64,000 bases of DNA from Epiperipatus broadwayi (taxonomy: Eukaryota > Onychophora > Udeonychophora > Euonychophora > Peripatidae), in NCBI GenBank assembly GCA_028023455.1, contig JAQFVV010012405.1, positions 7,153,334-7,217,333 of the forward strand, written 5' to 3'. Positions 1 to 10,165 of this stretch are shown in pieces (the first letter of the stretch is position 1; each line of letters starts with the position of its first letter). Below the pieces are notes generated by a model. That model had not been told where the DNA came from. It made no database searches and saw only the letters and a list, made by a program, of their open reading frames with translations. Made by a program: the position numbers and the translations under genes.

Positions 1-1186
1 CAAAATACTTCTTGCAGCACTGCTGTAAAGAGTTTTGGAGATATGGAGTCACCTTGTCTTACACCTTTCTCTATGTTGATTTTTCCAGTATCATTATGTA
101 ATCTAATTGTTGCTGTTGCATTTTTATAAATATTTTTTAAAATATGACAATATCCTGGATCTATACCTTGATGATCCAATGCTTTAATCACTGAAGAAAT
201 GTGTATAGAATCGAATGCCTTTTCATAATCTACAAATCCAAAACATAATGACAACTCATATTTGTTTGTCCTTTCTATGACTTCTCTCAATACCTGGATA
301 TGATCTATTGTACTAAAACCACTTTTAAATCCAGCTTGTTCTCTTGGTTGGTGGAAATCCAAAGTTCTCTGTAGACGAGTTGTAATTATCTTGGTAAAAA
401 TTTTATATAAAACTGATAAAAGGCTGATAGGTCTGTAATTTCTAATATCTTCTTTATCACCTTTTTTAAATATTAATATTATTACTGCATTCTTCCAATC
501 TTCCGGTACATCTTTATCATTTAGACATTTGGTATATAACTTTGCTAAAATTGTTTCTATTTCTTCACCTGCTTCTTTTAATATATCAATTATAATTCCA
601 TCATTTCCTGGAGCCTTTCCTTTCTTCATACACTTAATTGCATGTCTCACTTCTTCATTTAAAATTCTGGGCAATTCGGAAGATGTAATAGATATAGGAG
701 GTACTTGTTTTTTATTACTATATAATTTTTGATAAAAATCTTCTACCAATTTCATGATGTCATCTTTCTTTTTAGTAATAATTCCATCTTTTTTTCTTAT
801 TGTAGATATAAATTTCCTACCAATACCAAAATGTTGTTTAACATTTTTGAGACTTTTATTTTCTTCTACAGCTTTCATTGCTATTTCACAGTTATACTTT
901 CTTATATCATTTTCAACTCTTTTCCATACCATTTTACAAAATTCGAGATATTCAATTCTTTTTAATACATCATTTTTGTATATCTTCATATTCCTTCTTT
1001 TCTTCATAAATTCTCTAGTCTCAGTAGAAATTTTATTAGTCAATTGCTGCTTTTTTCTACCAGCTATGTTTGTTGCAGGTTTTAAAAGTGTATCAGTTAT
1101 TTTCATATTAATTTCATTCAAATCTGAATCATGTTCAAAATCTCCTAACACTTGAAACCTATTTGTAAGTTCTAATTTAAAATTCA
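1..1186 (-). CDS. RTE LINE reverse transcriptase, open to the window edge (copy A)
   Basis: The minus strand is open from about 1186 to base 1 (roughly 395 codons). The section 421-1020 was checked codon by codon and shows no stop. Motifs in order are KKGKAPGNDGI, RNYRPISLLSVLYKIF, FVDYEKAFDSI (motif A with its Asp) and GVRQGDSISPKLF (motif B). The F/YADD motif lies beyond the window. The reading frame joins the endonuclease frame if the two single-base indels are ignored. It may be a recently active or donor-related copy. Confidence 0.85.
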
Positions 1187-1518
1187 TTAGAATGTTTCTG
1201 AAGATTAGGAATATCAACTGTAAATATTGTTTTTCTTAATAATTTTTGTCTCTCTAGTTTTACATTAACACATAACTTACACCTTACTAATCGATGATCA
1301 TTTCCTGTGTTAAATTTATTAAGAACATTACAATCTTGAAATATGTATTTTCTGTTAGTCAAAATATAATCCAATTCTGCTGTACCTTCATTTGGATGCT
1401 TCCATGTCCATTTCCTTTTAACATTTTTCTCAAAAAATGAATTCATAATATAAAAGTTTTTCTTTTTCTGCAAACTCCACAAGTCTATGTCCTCTCTCAT
1501 TTCTATTACCATAACCAA
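1177..1518 (-). pseudogene. RTE endonuclease C-terminal part after frameshift (copy A)
   Basis: This continues the upstream endonuclease in a shifted frame. WKHPNEGTAELDYILTN and DHRLVRCKLC supply the C-terminal Asp and the catalytic His motif of the AP-endonuclease fold. The frame stops at an extra T at about 1182-1186. The related copy at about 7150 has one T fewer at that point and reads through, so the insertion is a mutation of this copy. Confidence 0.85.
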
Positions 1519-2134
1519 AATTACCTACAGCAATTTCATCTTTCATTTGTCTACCAATTCTAGCATTAAAGTCTCCCATAACAATTTTAAAATGTTGTTT
1601 ACTCTGATCAAAAGCCTTTTGTACATCCATATAAAAATCTTCTACTACTTCATCACTATGAGAACTTGTTGGGGCATAAACCTGAATTATCTGCATTTGG
1701 TATCTGCTATTAAGTTGTATAACTAATCTTGCCACTCTGTCCGATACACCATCAATCTCCACAATATTGTTCTTCCACTTTTTATTTATAATGAATCCTA
1801 CTCCACTTGTATTTCCAATATGTGTGCCTTTATAATAAAGAATATGTTCACTTTTTAAATCAATTGTTTCTTCTCCTTTTCTTCTAACTTCACAAAGTCC
1901 AATAATGTCCCATTTAATATAAGACAGTTCTTCTTCTAATTCTTGCAATCTTCCTTCACTTGAAAGTGATCTGCAATTGTAAGTACCTAAATAAAAAGTC
2001 ATCATCAAATGGTAGCCTGGGTCCACAATCAGGGGATTCTTAGCACCCTCCACCTTCGGCCACCAACCGCTGCCTTGGTTGGTGACTTTACAGACTTCTG
2101 GGAATAAGGGCCATGCTTTATTTTTGTCTGTCAT
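1430..2134 (-). CDS. RTE LINE endonuclease domain (copy A)
   Basis: An open frame of 234 codons starts at an ATG at 2134. After a leader of about 45 residues it carries the apurinic-endonuclease (exo/endo/phosphatase) landmarks in order: YLGTYNCRSL with the catalytic Asn, IIGLCEVRR with the metal-binding Glu, IQVYAPTSSHSDE, and VMGDFNARIG. The enzyme nicks target DNA to prime reverse transcription. The frame ends at an indel at about 1440-1450. The rest of the domain (ELDYILTN and the DHRLV histidine motif) is in the next frame at 1177-1518. Confidence 0.9.
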   Translation of the reverse strand: MTDKNKAWPLFPEVCKVTNQGSGWWPKVEGAKNPLIVDPGYHLMMTFYLGTYNCRSLSSEGRLQELEEELSYIKWDIIGLCEVRRKGEETIDLKSEHILYYKGTHIGNTSGVGFIINKKWKNNIVEIDGVSDRVARLVIQLNSRYQMQIIQVYAPTSSHSDEVVEDFYMDVQKAFDQSKQHFKIVMGDFNARIGRQMKDEIAVGNFGYGNRNERGHRLVEFAEKEKLLYYEFIF

Positions 2135-2460
2135 AATTGTATGTATGTATGGGAAAAATATTTATCATTTACACAAACATTCATTCTGCCTTATCAGGCA
2201 CTGAGAAGAAAGACCATGGTGTTTTTTGATCTTAAACTCAGAGGTAAAAAGCCAATAAACTCACCACACTGGCTAATGCGTGTTGGTGAGCAGCCCATCC
2301 ATGTTCGTATACTATATGAATAATCACATAGTAATAACAGCTGCAACAACAAGAACGTATGGAGTGGACATTAGAAATTTGCCCTGCTCGGTTCCTTTAA
2401 GGCCTCCAAGAGGAATCAAAGGGTCTCCTTTCAGTTAAAAGCAAACTCCTTTCTGCAGCC

Positions 2461-3061
2461 AATAAGTAGTTACATACATATATATTAAAAAAAAAACTGT
2501 CACAAGTAATAGATATGACCTTATATTTTAGATTCATATGTTTATATTAGCTTATTGTCACATAATTGATGTTTTGACTGTATCATTTTTATTCTTGTTC
2601 TACTTCTACTACCCAGAAGATAATCAGGGGACAGGAGAGGACCCTGTTTATACATTGGTACCATTTTATTATTAATAAAATATATGTAAATGAATAAATC
2701 TGAAATATAAATTCATACATATATATAATGATTCTAAAATGTTAATTTTTCCACAACTAATATCATCTAGTCATGCAACTCATTTATAAATGTATCCAAC
2801 AAGTCTTATGTTGAAAACTGTATACCTATGTCATTTACCATTTATCTGAAAATCTTACTGAAATAATACAGCAATGTTTACTCAGTCATATTCCTCAAGT
2901 ACATAAATACAAACACATATATGATTACGTTTATAGATTCACGATTTTGTCCAAGAATGTAAAAATAATTTTTCTATATATTTAAATGTTATAAAATTAT
3001 ATATTTAAAAAACGATAAAGTATTTTTAAAAAAAAATTTTTTTTACAGCTTCTTTTCACAG
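2461..3061. other. AT-rich intron, no gene seen
   Basis: Low-complexity AT-rich sequence with short TA runs, between the 5' end of LINE copy A and the first host exon. The last bases form the polypyrimidine tract of that exon. Confidence 0.6.
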
Positions 3062-3179
3062 GTTGCTGAGTCCAAGTAATCTGCGCCAAATGATGGAGAT
3101 GAGGAGCTGTCAGGAGCAGAAGAATGAAACTGCAGAGAACAGAATCAAACTGTTAATCCTTAAGTGTGAAGAATTAGAG
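3062..3179 (+). CDS. Host gene internal exon 1 (coiled-coil protein, unrecognised)
   Basis: A pyrimidine-rich tract ending in two possible AG acceptors (3047-3048 and 3060-3061) precedes an open stretch that ends at a perfect GAG|GTAAGT donor. Read so that it ends in phase 0, it encodes about 39 residues, starting LLSPSNLRQMMEMRSCQEQ and ending ILKCEELE. The charge and heptad pattern suggest a coiled coil, and it continues naturally into the exon at 32511, which also opens in phase 0. The sequence has mixed codon use and does not look like the AT-rich surroundings. I do not recognise the family. Joining these exons is inference from splice phase and composition; RNA evidence would decide it. 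The first acceptor would add four or five residues. Confidence 0.62.
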
Positions 3180-3870
3180 GTAAGTCTGGAATCATTTCGC
3201 TTTATTTTATGAAAACATCATAATCAAATAGAATAATTGGTAGCAGGCAGCCATCGCTTGAAATCAACTGTTTGATGCTGAAACAAAATGTAAACCTGTA
3301 AAATATTTTGTTTACACTTTAATATAGTTCCTAGAATTTTATATCTGATTTGTTATTAAATTAAATATAAAAACAAATAAATAATGGATGAAGAAATAGT
3401 GCAGTATTGTGAAAACTTAGTTAAATATTAAAACTTTTTTTTAAGTTTTATAACATTGTTTAAAAAATATATATATAATAATAATTGAATCGTTCATTGA
3501 TCGGAAATGCAATCCCTTGATTTTTTGAGTTCCAAATTTTCCAAATAAAAAGTTTCAGCCCCGGAAATGACAGAATTCATGAACCTTGAGCTCCAGGGTC
3601 TGCCATTAACATGCACTAAAACATGCAGAACAATCCATCCATTTATAAAAACTGGGGTTGTAGTTATTCTTCTTTTATAAATTTCATTCTCTCTGATATT
3701 ATTTATTTTTAACATCTTCACACTTTCTTACTATAAAATTTCCTTTCCGTTTTTTATTTGAGCCTCACTTTCTTAATTTTTATTCATCTCTGTAACTCCT
3801 CTAAAGTGAATTGTTTGCAATGTGTTATTTTAAGACAGAGACAACATTCTCCATGCCCTAGCGCCACACA
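3180..3870. other. Start of large intron 1, no gene seen
   Basis: Begins with the consensus donor of exon 1. A minus-strand open frame at 3494-3721 has no recognisable domain and low-complexity flanks, and I do not call it a gene. Confidence 0.5.
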
Positions 3871-4250
3871 GTGCAAGCCAGAGTAATCAATTGATGCAAA
3901 AAGGTTTAGTCCATAAAATCCCTATCTAGTACTTACTCATCCAATATCCCCAGACTAGTTTCTAGCTGTGGCTTTCATCAGTGAGAAACCTTGGATCTGA
4001 GAGCACTGCATCTAGATGTTAGGATTCAATGCAAGCTCCAGCAGTCACCTTGTACGTTTTGGTATAAAGCTATGAATTCAAAATGAAAACTAATGTTTTC
4101 AATTCAAGCTCATTTGCCTGTGTAGTCATATAGTGGCAATGCTTTCAGATTCAAGACTCGAACTAGTCTGGAAATATTGGATGAATAGGTACTAGATAAG
4201 AATGTTATGTACTAAACCTTCTTGCATTCATTGATTACTCTGGCTTGCAC
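3871..4250. repeat. Foldback element with hammerhead-like arms
   Basis: Imperfect inverted repeat. The arm at 3871-3966 is complementary to that at 4155-4250 (about 95 bp each), separated by about 190 bp. The outer ends are GTGCAAGCCAGAGTAATCAA and its complement. Each arm contains half or all of a hammerhead ribozyme pointing outward, intact-looking on the left and decayed on the right. No clear TSD was found. Confidence 0.7.
3941..3994 (-). ncRNA. Candidate hammerhead ribozyme in foldback arm
   Basis: On the minus strand, CTGATGA (3981-3975) is followed by a short imperfect stem II (AGC/GCT around CACA), then GAAAC and a GTC cleavage triplet (3955-3953). Stem I is TTCTCA with TGGGGA, then an internal loop and an outer CCAA/TTGG. 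Stem III would be a single C-G pair (GAAAC-TA-GTC). That minimal type-I form is known from hammerheads in Penelope-like retroelements. The A.A flanking stem II weakens the call. Confidence 0.55.
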
Positions 4251-5159
4251 AGAATATGACTACTATATGGAGAGTTTTGCTTCTGTAACACCTTGTGTAA
4301 GCATAAAAAATATTGATCATGTGATGTGTATTGTGTTATTTTCTAAAGAATACTCATTTTTTTATTTTTTTATTTTAAATTTTTATAAGGTGTTGATATT
4401 TATTCTTTGAAAAACATTTTGCTGTAGAGAAATAATTGAAGATATTTTATATAAAATATTCCATATTCAAAATTAGCTGGAGTTCTGCTTATCAAGTTTT
4501 TTTTCCAGATTTATATAATATTAACCTGACTGCTAAAGGAAATTGAAGTTACTAAATAACAGAGTACTATGAATCAATTGATTTTCCTTTCTTGCCACTC
4601 CTGCAATTCACTTTCTCTATATATGCTATGATCTGTATTTGAAGGCATTACTTTAGCAATCTAATTTTAGATTATAAGCTTTAATGTGAGGTTTTTACAA
4701 CTTTAAAAAGCATTTAGAATTTTATGCTTTATATTTATAATACAATGCTGGTGATTATTTTTTATTATTTAGCAACAATAATGCCAAATAATATATATAT
4801 ATATCCCACAATAGAATATAAATAAAATATCATTATTTAACAACAATAATTATGTGTGATAATATAGAAAAACTTTTTTTAGTAAATTCTTTTTACCCTT
4901 ATGAATATGATATAAACTATTTTAAAGCTTCAATTTACATTGGATGCATGGTAACATCTATTTTTTTATATGTAAAATTGACTAGTATGACTACTACTAA
5001 TAAAACAATCCAAATGCATACAAATATAACATACAAGGTAAATTGCCCCCCCCCCTTATTTCTCGCTTTCTTCTTTTTCCCCTTGCTTTCCAAATTAAAC
5101 AATTTATAACAATCATATAAACTTTACAGAAAAAAAAAACCTATATAAATATATATAGT
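4251..5159. other. AT-rich intron sequence, no gene seen
   Basis: Contains short TA runs (about 4790) and a C10 tract (about 5046). The open frames at 4222-4410 and 4852-5109 are low-complexity with no recognisable domain. Confidence 0.5.
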
Positions 5160-5510
5160 TTTCTACTCATTTTTAGTTGGCCAATTATTAATTAAATTAA
5201 TTGATGTTTTATATATATCATACAATTGTTTTTGTTGTAATTAATATAATTAGTTTCATATTTTCTTCTATTAAGTTCTTTAATATAATTTAATGGTTTT
5301 ATATTTTTTACACAGCCTATTTTATGGTCATATTTCAACTAATGAATATATAATGGAGATGTAGAATCTCTTTTATTAATTGCATTGTTAAGTTCTTTTG
5401 CACTTTAATCTAATTGTTTTCCTGTACGTCCATAATAAATCATATTGCAATTTCCACAATTAATTTCATATATAATTCCTTTGTTATATTTTATATCATC
5501 CATTATTTTA
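5160..5510 (-). pseudogene. Penelope-like element GIY-YIG endonuclease fragment
   Basis: The minus strand reads GIIYEINCGNCNMIYYGRTG, which matches the Penelope-type GIY-YIG pattern (GIY, Cys-rich insertion, YxGxTG). A second part follows with KYDHKIGCVKNIKPL, corresponding to the H-H region and the C-terminal tail typical of these elements. Stops interrupt it. The RT part is not recognisable upstream (to the right). In this family the nuclease supplies the nick for target-primed reverse transcription. The fragment is clearly dead. Confidence 0.7.
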
Positions 5511-5929
5511 TAATTACATGTTAATTTGCTACAGTTTTACTACTTGACTACTCTGTGTTTATGTTTTTATCTATTAATTTTTATTTTTTATTAATGTCTT
5601 ATAAAAAAGTTTTATTAATTTTTTATTAGGAACTTATTACAATTATTATTATTATTATTATTATTTAGAATAAAAATATGATTAATGTTTAATTTAAATG
5701 GTTTCTAATTAAAAAGTGTATTTTTATTACTCTTAATATTCTTAATCAAAAGGTAATAAGCCTTTGAAATGCAGTGTTTAATCGTGTTACTAACTTACCA
5801 ATGTTAGAGTGAATATAAAGGACATTCAACCCCAAACATATGTTAGAGACTTTTAAAAGATAAGAAAGGCCATCTTATTTTTGTACATAAATGCAATTAT
5901 ATAGGTCAATCTGATTTGCTACAGAAAGG
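5511..5929. other. Degenerate AT-rich sequence, possibly older Penelope remains
   Basis: No gene seen. The stretch just right of the GIY-YIG fragment may hold decayed upstream Penelope sequence, but no motif supports that. Confidence 0.4.
5640..5668. repeat. ATT microsatellite
   Basis: Run of about eight to nine ATT triplets visible directly in the sequence. Confidence 0.85.
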
Positions 5930-6768
5930 AATATTCTGATAATTGAAAGGAAGCCCTTCGATTCCTCTTATAGTCCTTAGAAGAACCAAACAGGGCAAAT
6001 TTCTAATATCCATTGTTGTTGCAACTGTTATTACTATGTGAGTATTCATATAGTATACTAACATGGATGGGATGCTCACCAACATGCATGGTGAGTTTAT
6101 TGGAATTTTACCTCTGAGTTTAAGATCAAGAAACATGATGGTCTTTCTACTCAGTTTCCTGATAGCTCTTAACTGAAATCAATTGAAATTTTTTGAAGGT
6201 AAAATGAATCTGTGTGAGAATGAAACGGTTACTCTAATTAATATTTACAATCATGACAGACAAAAATAAATCTTGGCCCTTACTTCTAGGAACATGTAAA
6301 GTCACAGCCAAGGAAGCAGTTGGTGACTAAATGCTGAAGGTACTAAGAATATTCTGGTTGTGTCATTTGATAACAACATTTTATTTAAGTACTTACAATT
6401 GCAAATTACTCTCAAGTGAAGGATAATTGCAAAGATTGGAAGGAAATCCATCATATTGAATAAGACATTAATTGGACTTTGTGAAATTAAAAGAAATGAT
6501 AAACAGACAATTGATTTAAAAAGTGGACATGTACTTTACTACAAAGGCACAAACATTGAAAGTACAAGTGAAATAGAATTCATTATAAATAAAAAGTAGA
6601 AGAATATTGTTGAAATTGATGGTGTATCAGACAGAGAGGTATGTTTAGTTATTCAGTTTAGTAGCAGATATCAAATGTGGATAATTCAGGTTTATGCCCC
6701 AATAAGTTCTCATTTTATATGCATACACAAAAGCTTTTGATCAGGCAAAACAACATTTTAAATTTGTC

Positions 6769-7044
6769 ATGGGAGACTTTAATGCTAGAATTGGTAAACA
6801 ATTGAAAGATGAATGTGCTGTTGATAAATTTGGTTTTGGTGCTAGAAATGAAAGAGGACATAGGCTTGTGAAGTTTGCAGAAAAAAAAAATTATATTATG
6901 AATTATTTTTATAAGAAAAAATGTTTAACTGAAATAACATGGAAGTATCCAAATGAAGATACAGCAGAATTGGATTATGTTTTGTCTAATGGAAAATATA
7001 TATTTCAAGATTGTAATGTTTTAATAAATTCAATGCAAAAATGA
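6769..7044 (+). pseudogene. RTE endonuclease remnant (copy B)
   Basis: Open fragment starting MGDFNARIG, with ELDYVLSN and FQDCNVL, aligning to the C-terminal half of the copy A endonuclease. Upstream parts (LGT/LSSEG about 6385-6425, GLCEI about 6475, IQVYAP about 6685) are in other frames, so this copy is dead. Confidence 0.85.
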
Positions 7045-7862
7045 TCATCAATTAGGGAGATGTAAGATATGTGTTAATGCAAAACTAGCGAGACAAAAAT
7101 TATTAAGAAAAACAATATTTTTGTTGATATTCCTAATCTTAAGAAACATTCTAATGAATTTAAATTACAATTTGCAAATTGGTTTCAAATATTAGTAGAT
7201 TTTGAACATGATTCAGATTTAAATGAAATTAATAGAAAAATAACTGATACACTTTTAAAAACTGCAACAATGATAGCTGATAGAAAAAGGCAGCAATTGA
7301 CCAATAAAATTTCTACTTAGACTAGAGAATTTATATAGAAAAGAAGGAATATGAAGATATATAAAAATGATGCATTAAGAAGGATTGAATATCTTGAATT
7401 TTGTAAAATGCTGCAAAAAAGAATTGATAAATTGTGAAGTACCAAGGAAAGCTATAGAAGAAAATAAAAGTCTCAAGAGTGTAAAATAACATGTTGACAT
7501 TGGTAGAAAACTTATTTCTGCAATAACAATAAAACATAGAATTATTACTAAAAAGAGAGATGACCTCATGGAATGTGTAGAAGAATTCTATCAGGGATTA
7601 TATAGCAATAAAGAATAAGGAAAAGTCTCCTACAATCATTTTATCTTCTGAATTGCCCAGGATTTTAATTGAAGAAATGATATATGCAATTAAATTTATG
7701 AAGAAGGGAAAAGATGAAATTATAATCGACATCTTAAAAGAAGTGATGAAACAGTAGAAAATTTTTTGGCAAAGTTATATTCCAAATATCTAAATGATAA
7801 AAGTGTACCAGATGATTGAAAGAATGTAGTATTAATATTTTAAAAGGTGATAAAGAAGGTAT

Positions 7863-8086
7863 TAGAAATTACAGACCTATTAGCCTTTTATCAGTTTTAT
7901 ACAAAGTTTTTACCAAGATAATTACAACTCGTCTACAGAGAACATTAGATTTCCACCAACCAAGAGAATAAGTTTAGAAATTACAGACTTATCAGCATTT
8001 TATCAGTTTTATACAAAGTTTTTACTAAGATAATTACAACTCATCTACAGAGAACTTTGAATTTCAACCAAGCAAAAAAACAAGTT
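7863..8086 (+). repeat. 112-bp tandem duplication inside LINE copy B RT
   Basis: The segment beginning TAGAAATTACAGAC at 7863 recurs at 7975 (offset 112) with a few substitutions. Both copies cover RNYRP through the TTRLQRTL region. Copy A has this region once. Confidence 0.85.
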
Positions 8087-8524
8087 GGATTTAAATGTGT
8101 TTTTAGTACCGTGAATCATATCCAAGTATTGAGAGAAGTTATAGAAAGGACCAATGAAAATGAGTTTCCATTATGCTTTGGATTTGTAGTTTATGAAAAG
8201 GCATTTGATTTTCTCAACATTTCTTCAGTGATTAAAGCATTGGATTATCAAGGTATAGACTCAGAGTATTGTCATATTCTGAAGAATGTTTATAAAAATG
8301 CAACAACAATTACACTACATAATGATATTAAAAATATTAATACTGAGAAGGGTGTAAGACAGGGTGACTCCATATCTCCAAAACTTTTTACAACAATTTT
8401 GCAAGAAGTATTTTGTGGATTAAAATGGAAAGCTAATGAATTAAGAGTAAATAGAGATTATTTAAGTTATTTAGATTTTGCGGATGAAGTACTTGTTGTT
8501 TTGGGTTTTTTTTTTTGCAAATAA
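8057..8524 (+). pseudogene. RTE reverse transcriptase remnant with altered catalytic residues (copy B)
   Basis: 155-codon fragment covering the RT palm. Motif A reads GFVVYEKAFD, where copy A has FVDYEKAFD, so the first catalytic Asp is Val. Motif B is GVRQGDSISPKLF. Motif C reads YLDFADEVLV, with Glu replacing the second Asp of FADD. The frame runs into a T-rich slippage-prone run at about 8507-8516. The catalytic site is lost twice over, so the copy is old. Confidence 0.88.
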
Positions 8525-8550
8525 TGATTTAGAGCCTCAGGAAATGTTGC

Positions 8551-9233
8551 AAGAGTTATCAATATATGGGGTATATGAGCACAGACTTTCACATGACCCA
8601 CCATTCTCCACGTTATTTCATAACATTGATACACTTGAACACATATATGGTGAAAAGATAAATAATCACCAATATACGTATTTCATGCTAAACCAGCAAT
8701 CATCAGTTGGTCCGAATTACCATCTCTACACATATATGCTATAAGTGCTCAGATATATATTAACATAGCCAATCCTCATACTTTAATGGACAGGACATGT
8801 CCTGTACATGATGGGTCAGATTGACCTTAGATCAACATGGGTGTGACAAGAATCTCGGCCTCAGGGTGGTCTTTGAGCATTTCATCATCAGATTTTCAAT
8901 TGGATTGATGGTTGAAGAGTTGGAGTGTGGAGTAGATTGAAGCCTGTTCATTAAAGTATGAGGATTGGCTGTGTTAATATATATCTGAGCACTTATAGCA
9001 TATATGTGTAGAGATGGTAATCTGGACCAATTGATGATTGCTGGCTTAGCATGAAATGCATATATTGGTGATTATTTATCTTTTCAACATATATGTGTTC
9101 AAGTGTTTCAGTGTTATGAGATAGTGTGGAGAGTTGTGGGTCGCGTGAAATTCTGTGCTCATATACCCTATATATTACATATATAGACACAGGTATATAA
9201 TAAGCCTGTGTTTCAGTTATTAAAGAGTTATCA
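8551..9233. mobile_element. Foldback retroposon, family F1, copy 1 (11-bp TSD)
   Basis: An 11-bp duplication AAGAGTTATCA flanks 8562-9222 (TSD at 8551-8561 and 9223-9233). Removing the insert restores the LINE sequence. The arms at 8569-8794 and 8943-9169 are complementary (about 226 bp each) around a spacer of about 148 bp. A unique tail of about 53 bp (9170-9222) lies only on the right. The arms carry GTGCTCATATACCC-type ends and a tRNA-B-box-like motif. The variable TSD and one-sided tail argue for retroposition. Confidence 0.85.
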
Positions 9234-9456
9234 GATGAAAGTAAGAAAGTAGGATTAAAGGTAAATGTAATTAATGTTAATGGATTTTCTCAAAATAAAA
9301 AAAAATAAAGATTGATAATGAGGAGTTAGAAGAAGTTAAGAACTACAAATATCTTGGTCAGATTATTACTACAGATAGGAATATAATGAATGAAATTAAT
9401 TATAGAATTAAACGTGGTTGAAATGCTTTTGGTATAAATAACTTAATATTAAAAGG

Positions 9457-9883
9457 AAATATGTCTACATGTTTTCCTGAAGGTTTGTGATAATGGTGTT
9501 CTAGTTGTCTTTTTATATTGGACTATTTCCATCATCTAACATATGTATTGAATGTATTTAGAAAAATTTAACTTTATTTAAATATTTCAAATACATTCAA
9601 CTGTTAGTAATAGCACATCAAACAGGTTAATATATGTACAATGTTTCAAGAAGTATTAGTCTCCCTCTTCTTCAGGCATTGCTGACCTGACCAGTGACAG
9701 TACTAATATGGGATTTGAACCTGAGTCCTTAGATTCTTGAGTTTTGAATTTTAAGATAACGCTCTAACCAACTGAGCCATCCTGCCAAAAGCAACTGGCT
9801 GTAGTAATTTTCTAAAGATGTTCACTACATATATTAGATGATGGAAATAGTCCACATAAAAATACAAATATGTCTACATGTTT
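9457..9883 (-). mobile_element. SINE hairpin with tRNA-like core and 18-bp TSD
   Basis: The 18-bp direct repeat AAATATGTCTACATGTTT flanks 9475-9865, inserted in LINE copy B. On the minus strand, 9785-9712 reads as a tRNA: box A GGCTCAGTTGGTTAGAGC, a long arm, then box B GGTTCAAATCC. Terminal arms (9510-9547 and 9824-9863, about 38 bp) pair with each other. A unique tail of about 40 bp lies on the left, which is the 3' side. A degenerate hammerhead-like segment is at 9630-9685. Confidence 0.82.
9630..9685 (-). ncRNA. Degenerate hammerhead-like motif in SINE hairpin
   Basis: Minus strand shows CTGAAGA (9675-9669), a segment that can pair internally, GAAAC (9647-9643) and a GTA triplet (9639-9637). 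The layout GAAAC-ATT-GTA matches a minimal stem III. Stem I is poor, and stem II is better paired if core bases are used, so it is probably inactive. Confidence 0.3.
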
Positions 9884-10165
9884 GAAAAGAAAGGTTTTTA
9901 ATAAATATGTGTTACCAGTTCTTAATTACAGATCTAAAACTTGGATGCTTAACAGAAGAGCATTAACAGACCACTCTGCAAAGTATGGAGAGTTGATATT
10001 AGAAGTAACAAAAAGAGATCGAAAATAAAATACATGGGTGAGAGAACAAATGATGTTACTGATTTCATTAAAAGAATCAAAATATTGAAATGGAGTTGAT
10101 CTGGACATATTTCTAGAAGAGATGAGAAACCTTCATCCTACAGTGATCGATAATGGTTGAAAATG

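Larger units (their letters stand above)
1..2460 (-). mobile_element. RTE-type LINE copy A (5' UTR to RT, cut by window edge)
   Basis: Read on the minus strand, this runs from a 5' UTR (about 2460-2135) through an AP-endonuclease domain to a reverse transcriptase that leaves the window at base 1. The UTR is recognisable because the same block recurs at 5930-6240 and 30580-30710. It is the least decayed LINE here, with two single-base frameshifts (about 1440-1450 and 1182-1186) and otherwise open frames. Non-LTR elements of this type move by target-primed reverse transcription. The RTE clade call rests on the EN-RT order and motif style. Confidence 0.9.
5930..10165 (+). mobile_element. RTE-type LINE copy B, near full length, with two later insertions
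   Basis: Starts with the same 5' UTR block as copy A (about 5930-6240), continues through endonuclease (6390-7100) and RT (7860-8520), and ends near CTACAGTGATCGATAATGGTTGAAAATGATGATGATACC at 10130-10165. Two clean insertions with TSDs interrupt it: a foldback at 8562-9222 and a SINE hairpin at 9475-9865. Many stops and frameshifts make it a pseudogene. A similar 3' end recurs at 40360-40680. Confidence 0.88.

Noticed and set aside
754-1155. 133-codon plus-strand frame
   Set aside because: Antisense shadow of the LINE RT.
9712-9785. Functional tRNA gene on the minus strand
   Set aside because: It lies within an inserted element with an 18-bp TSD and has an oversized variable region.
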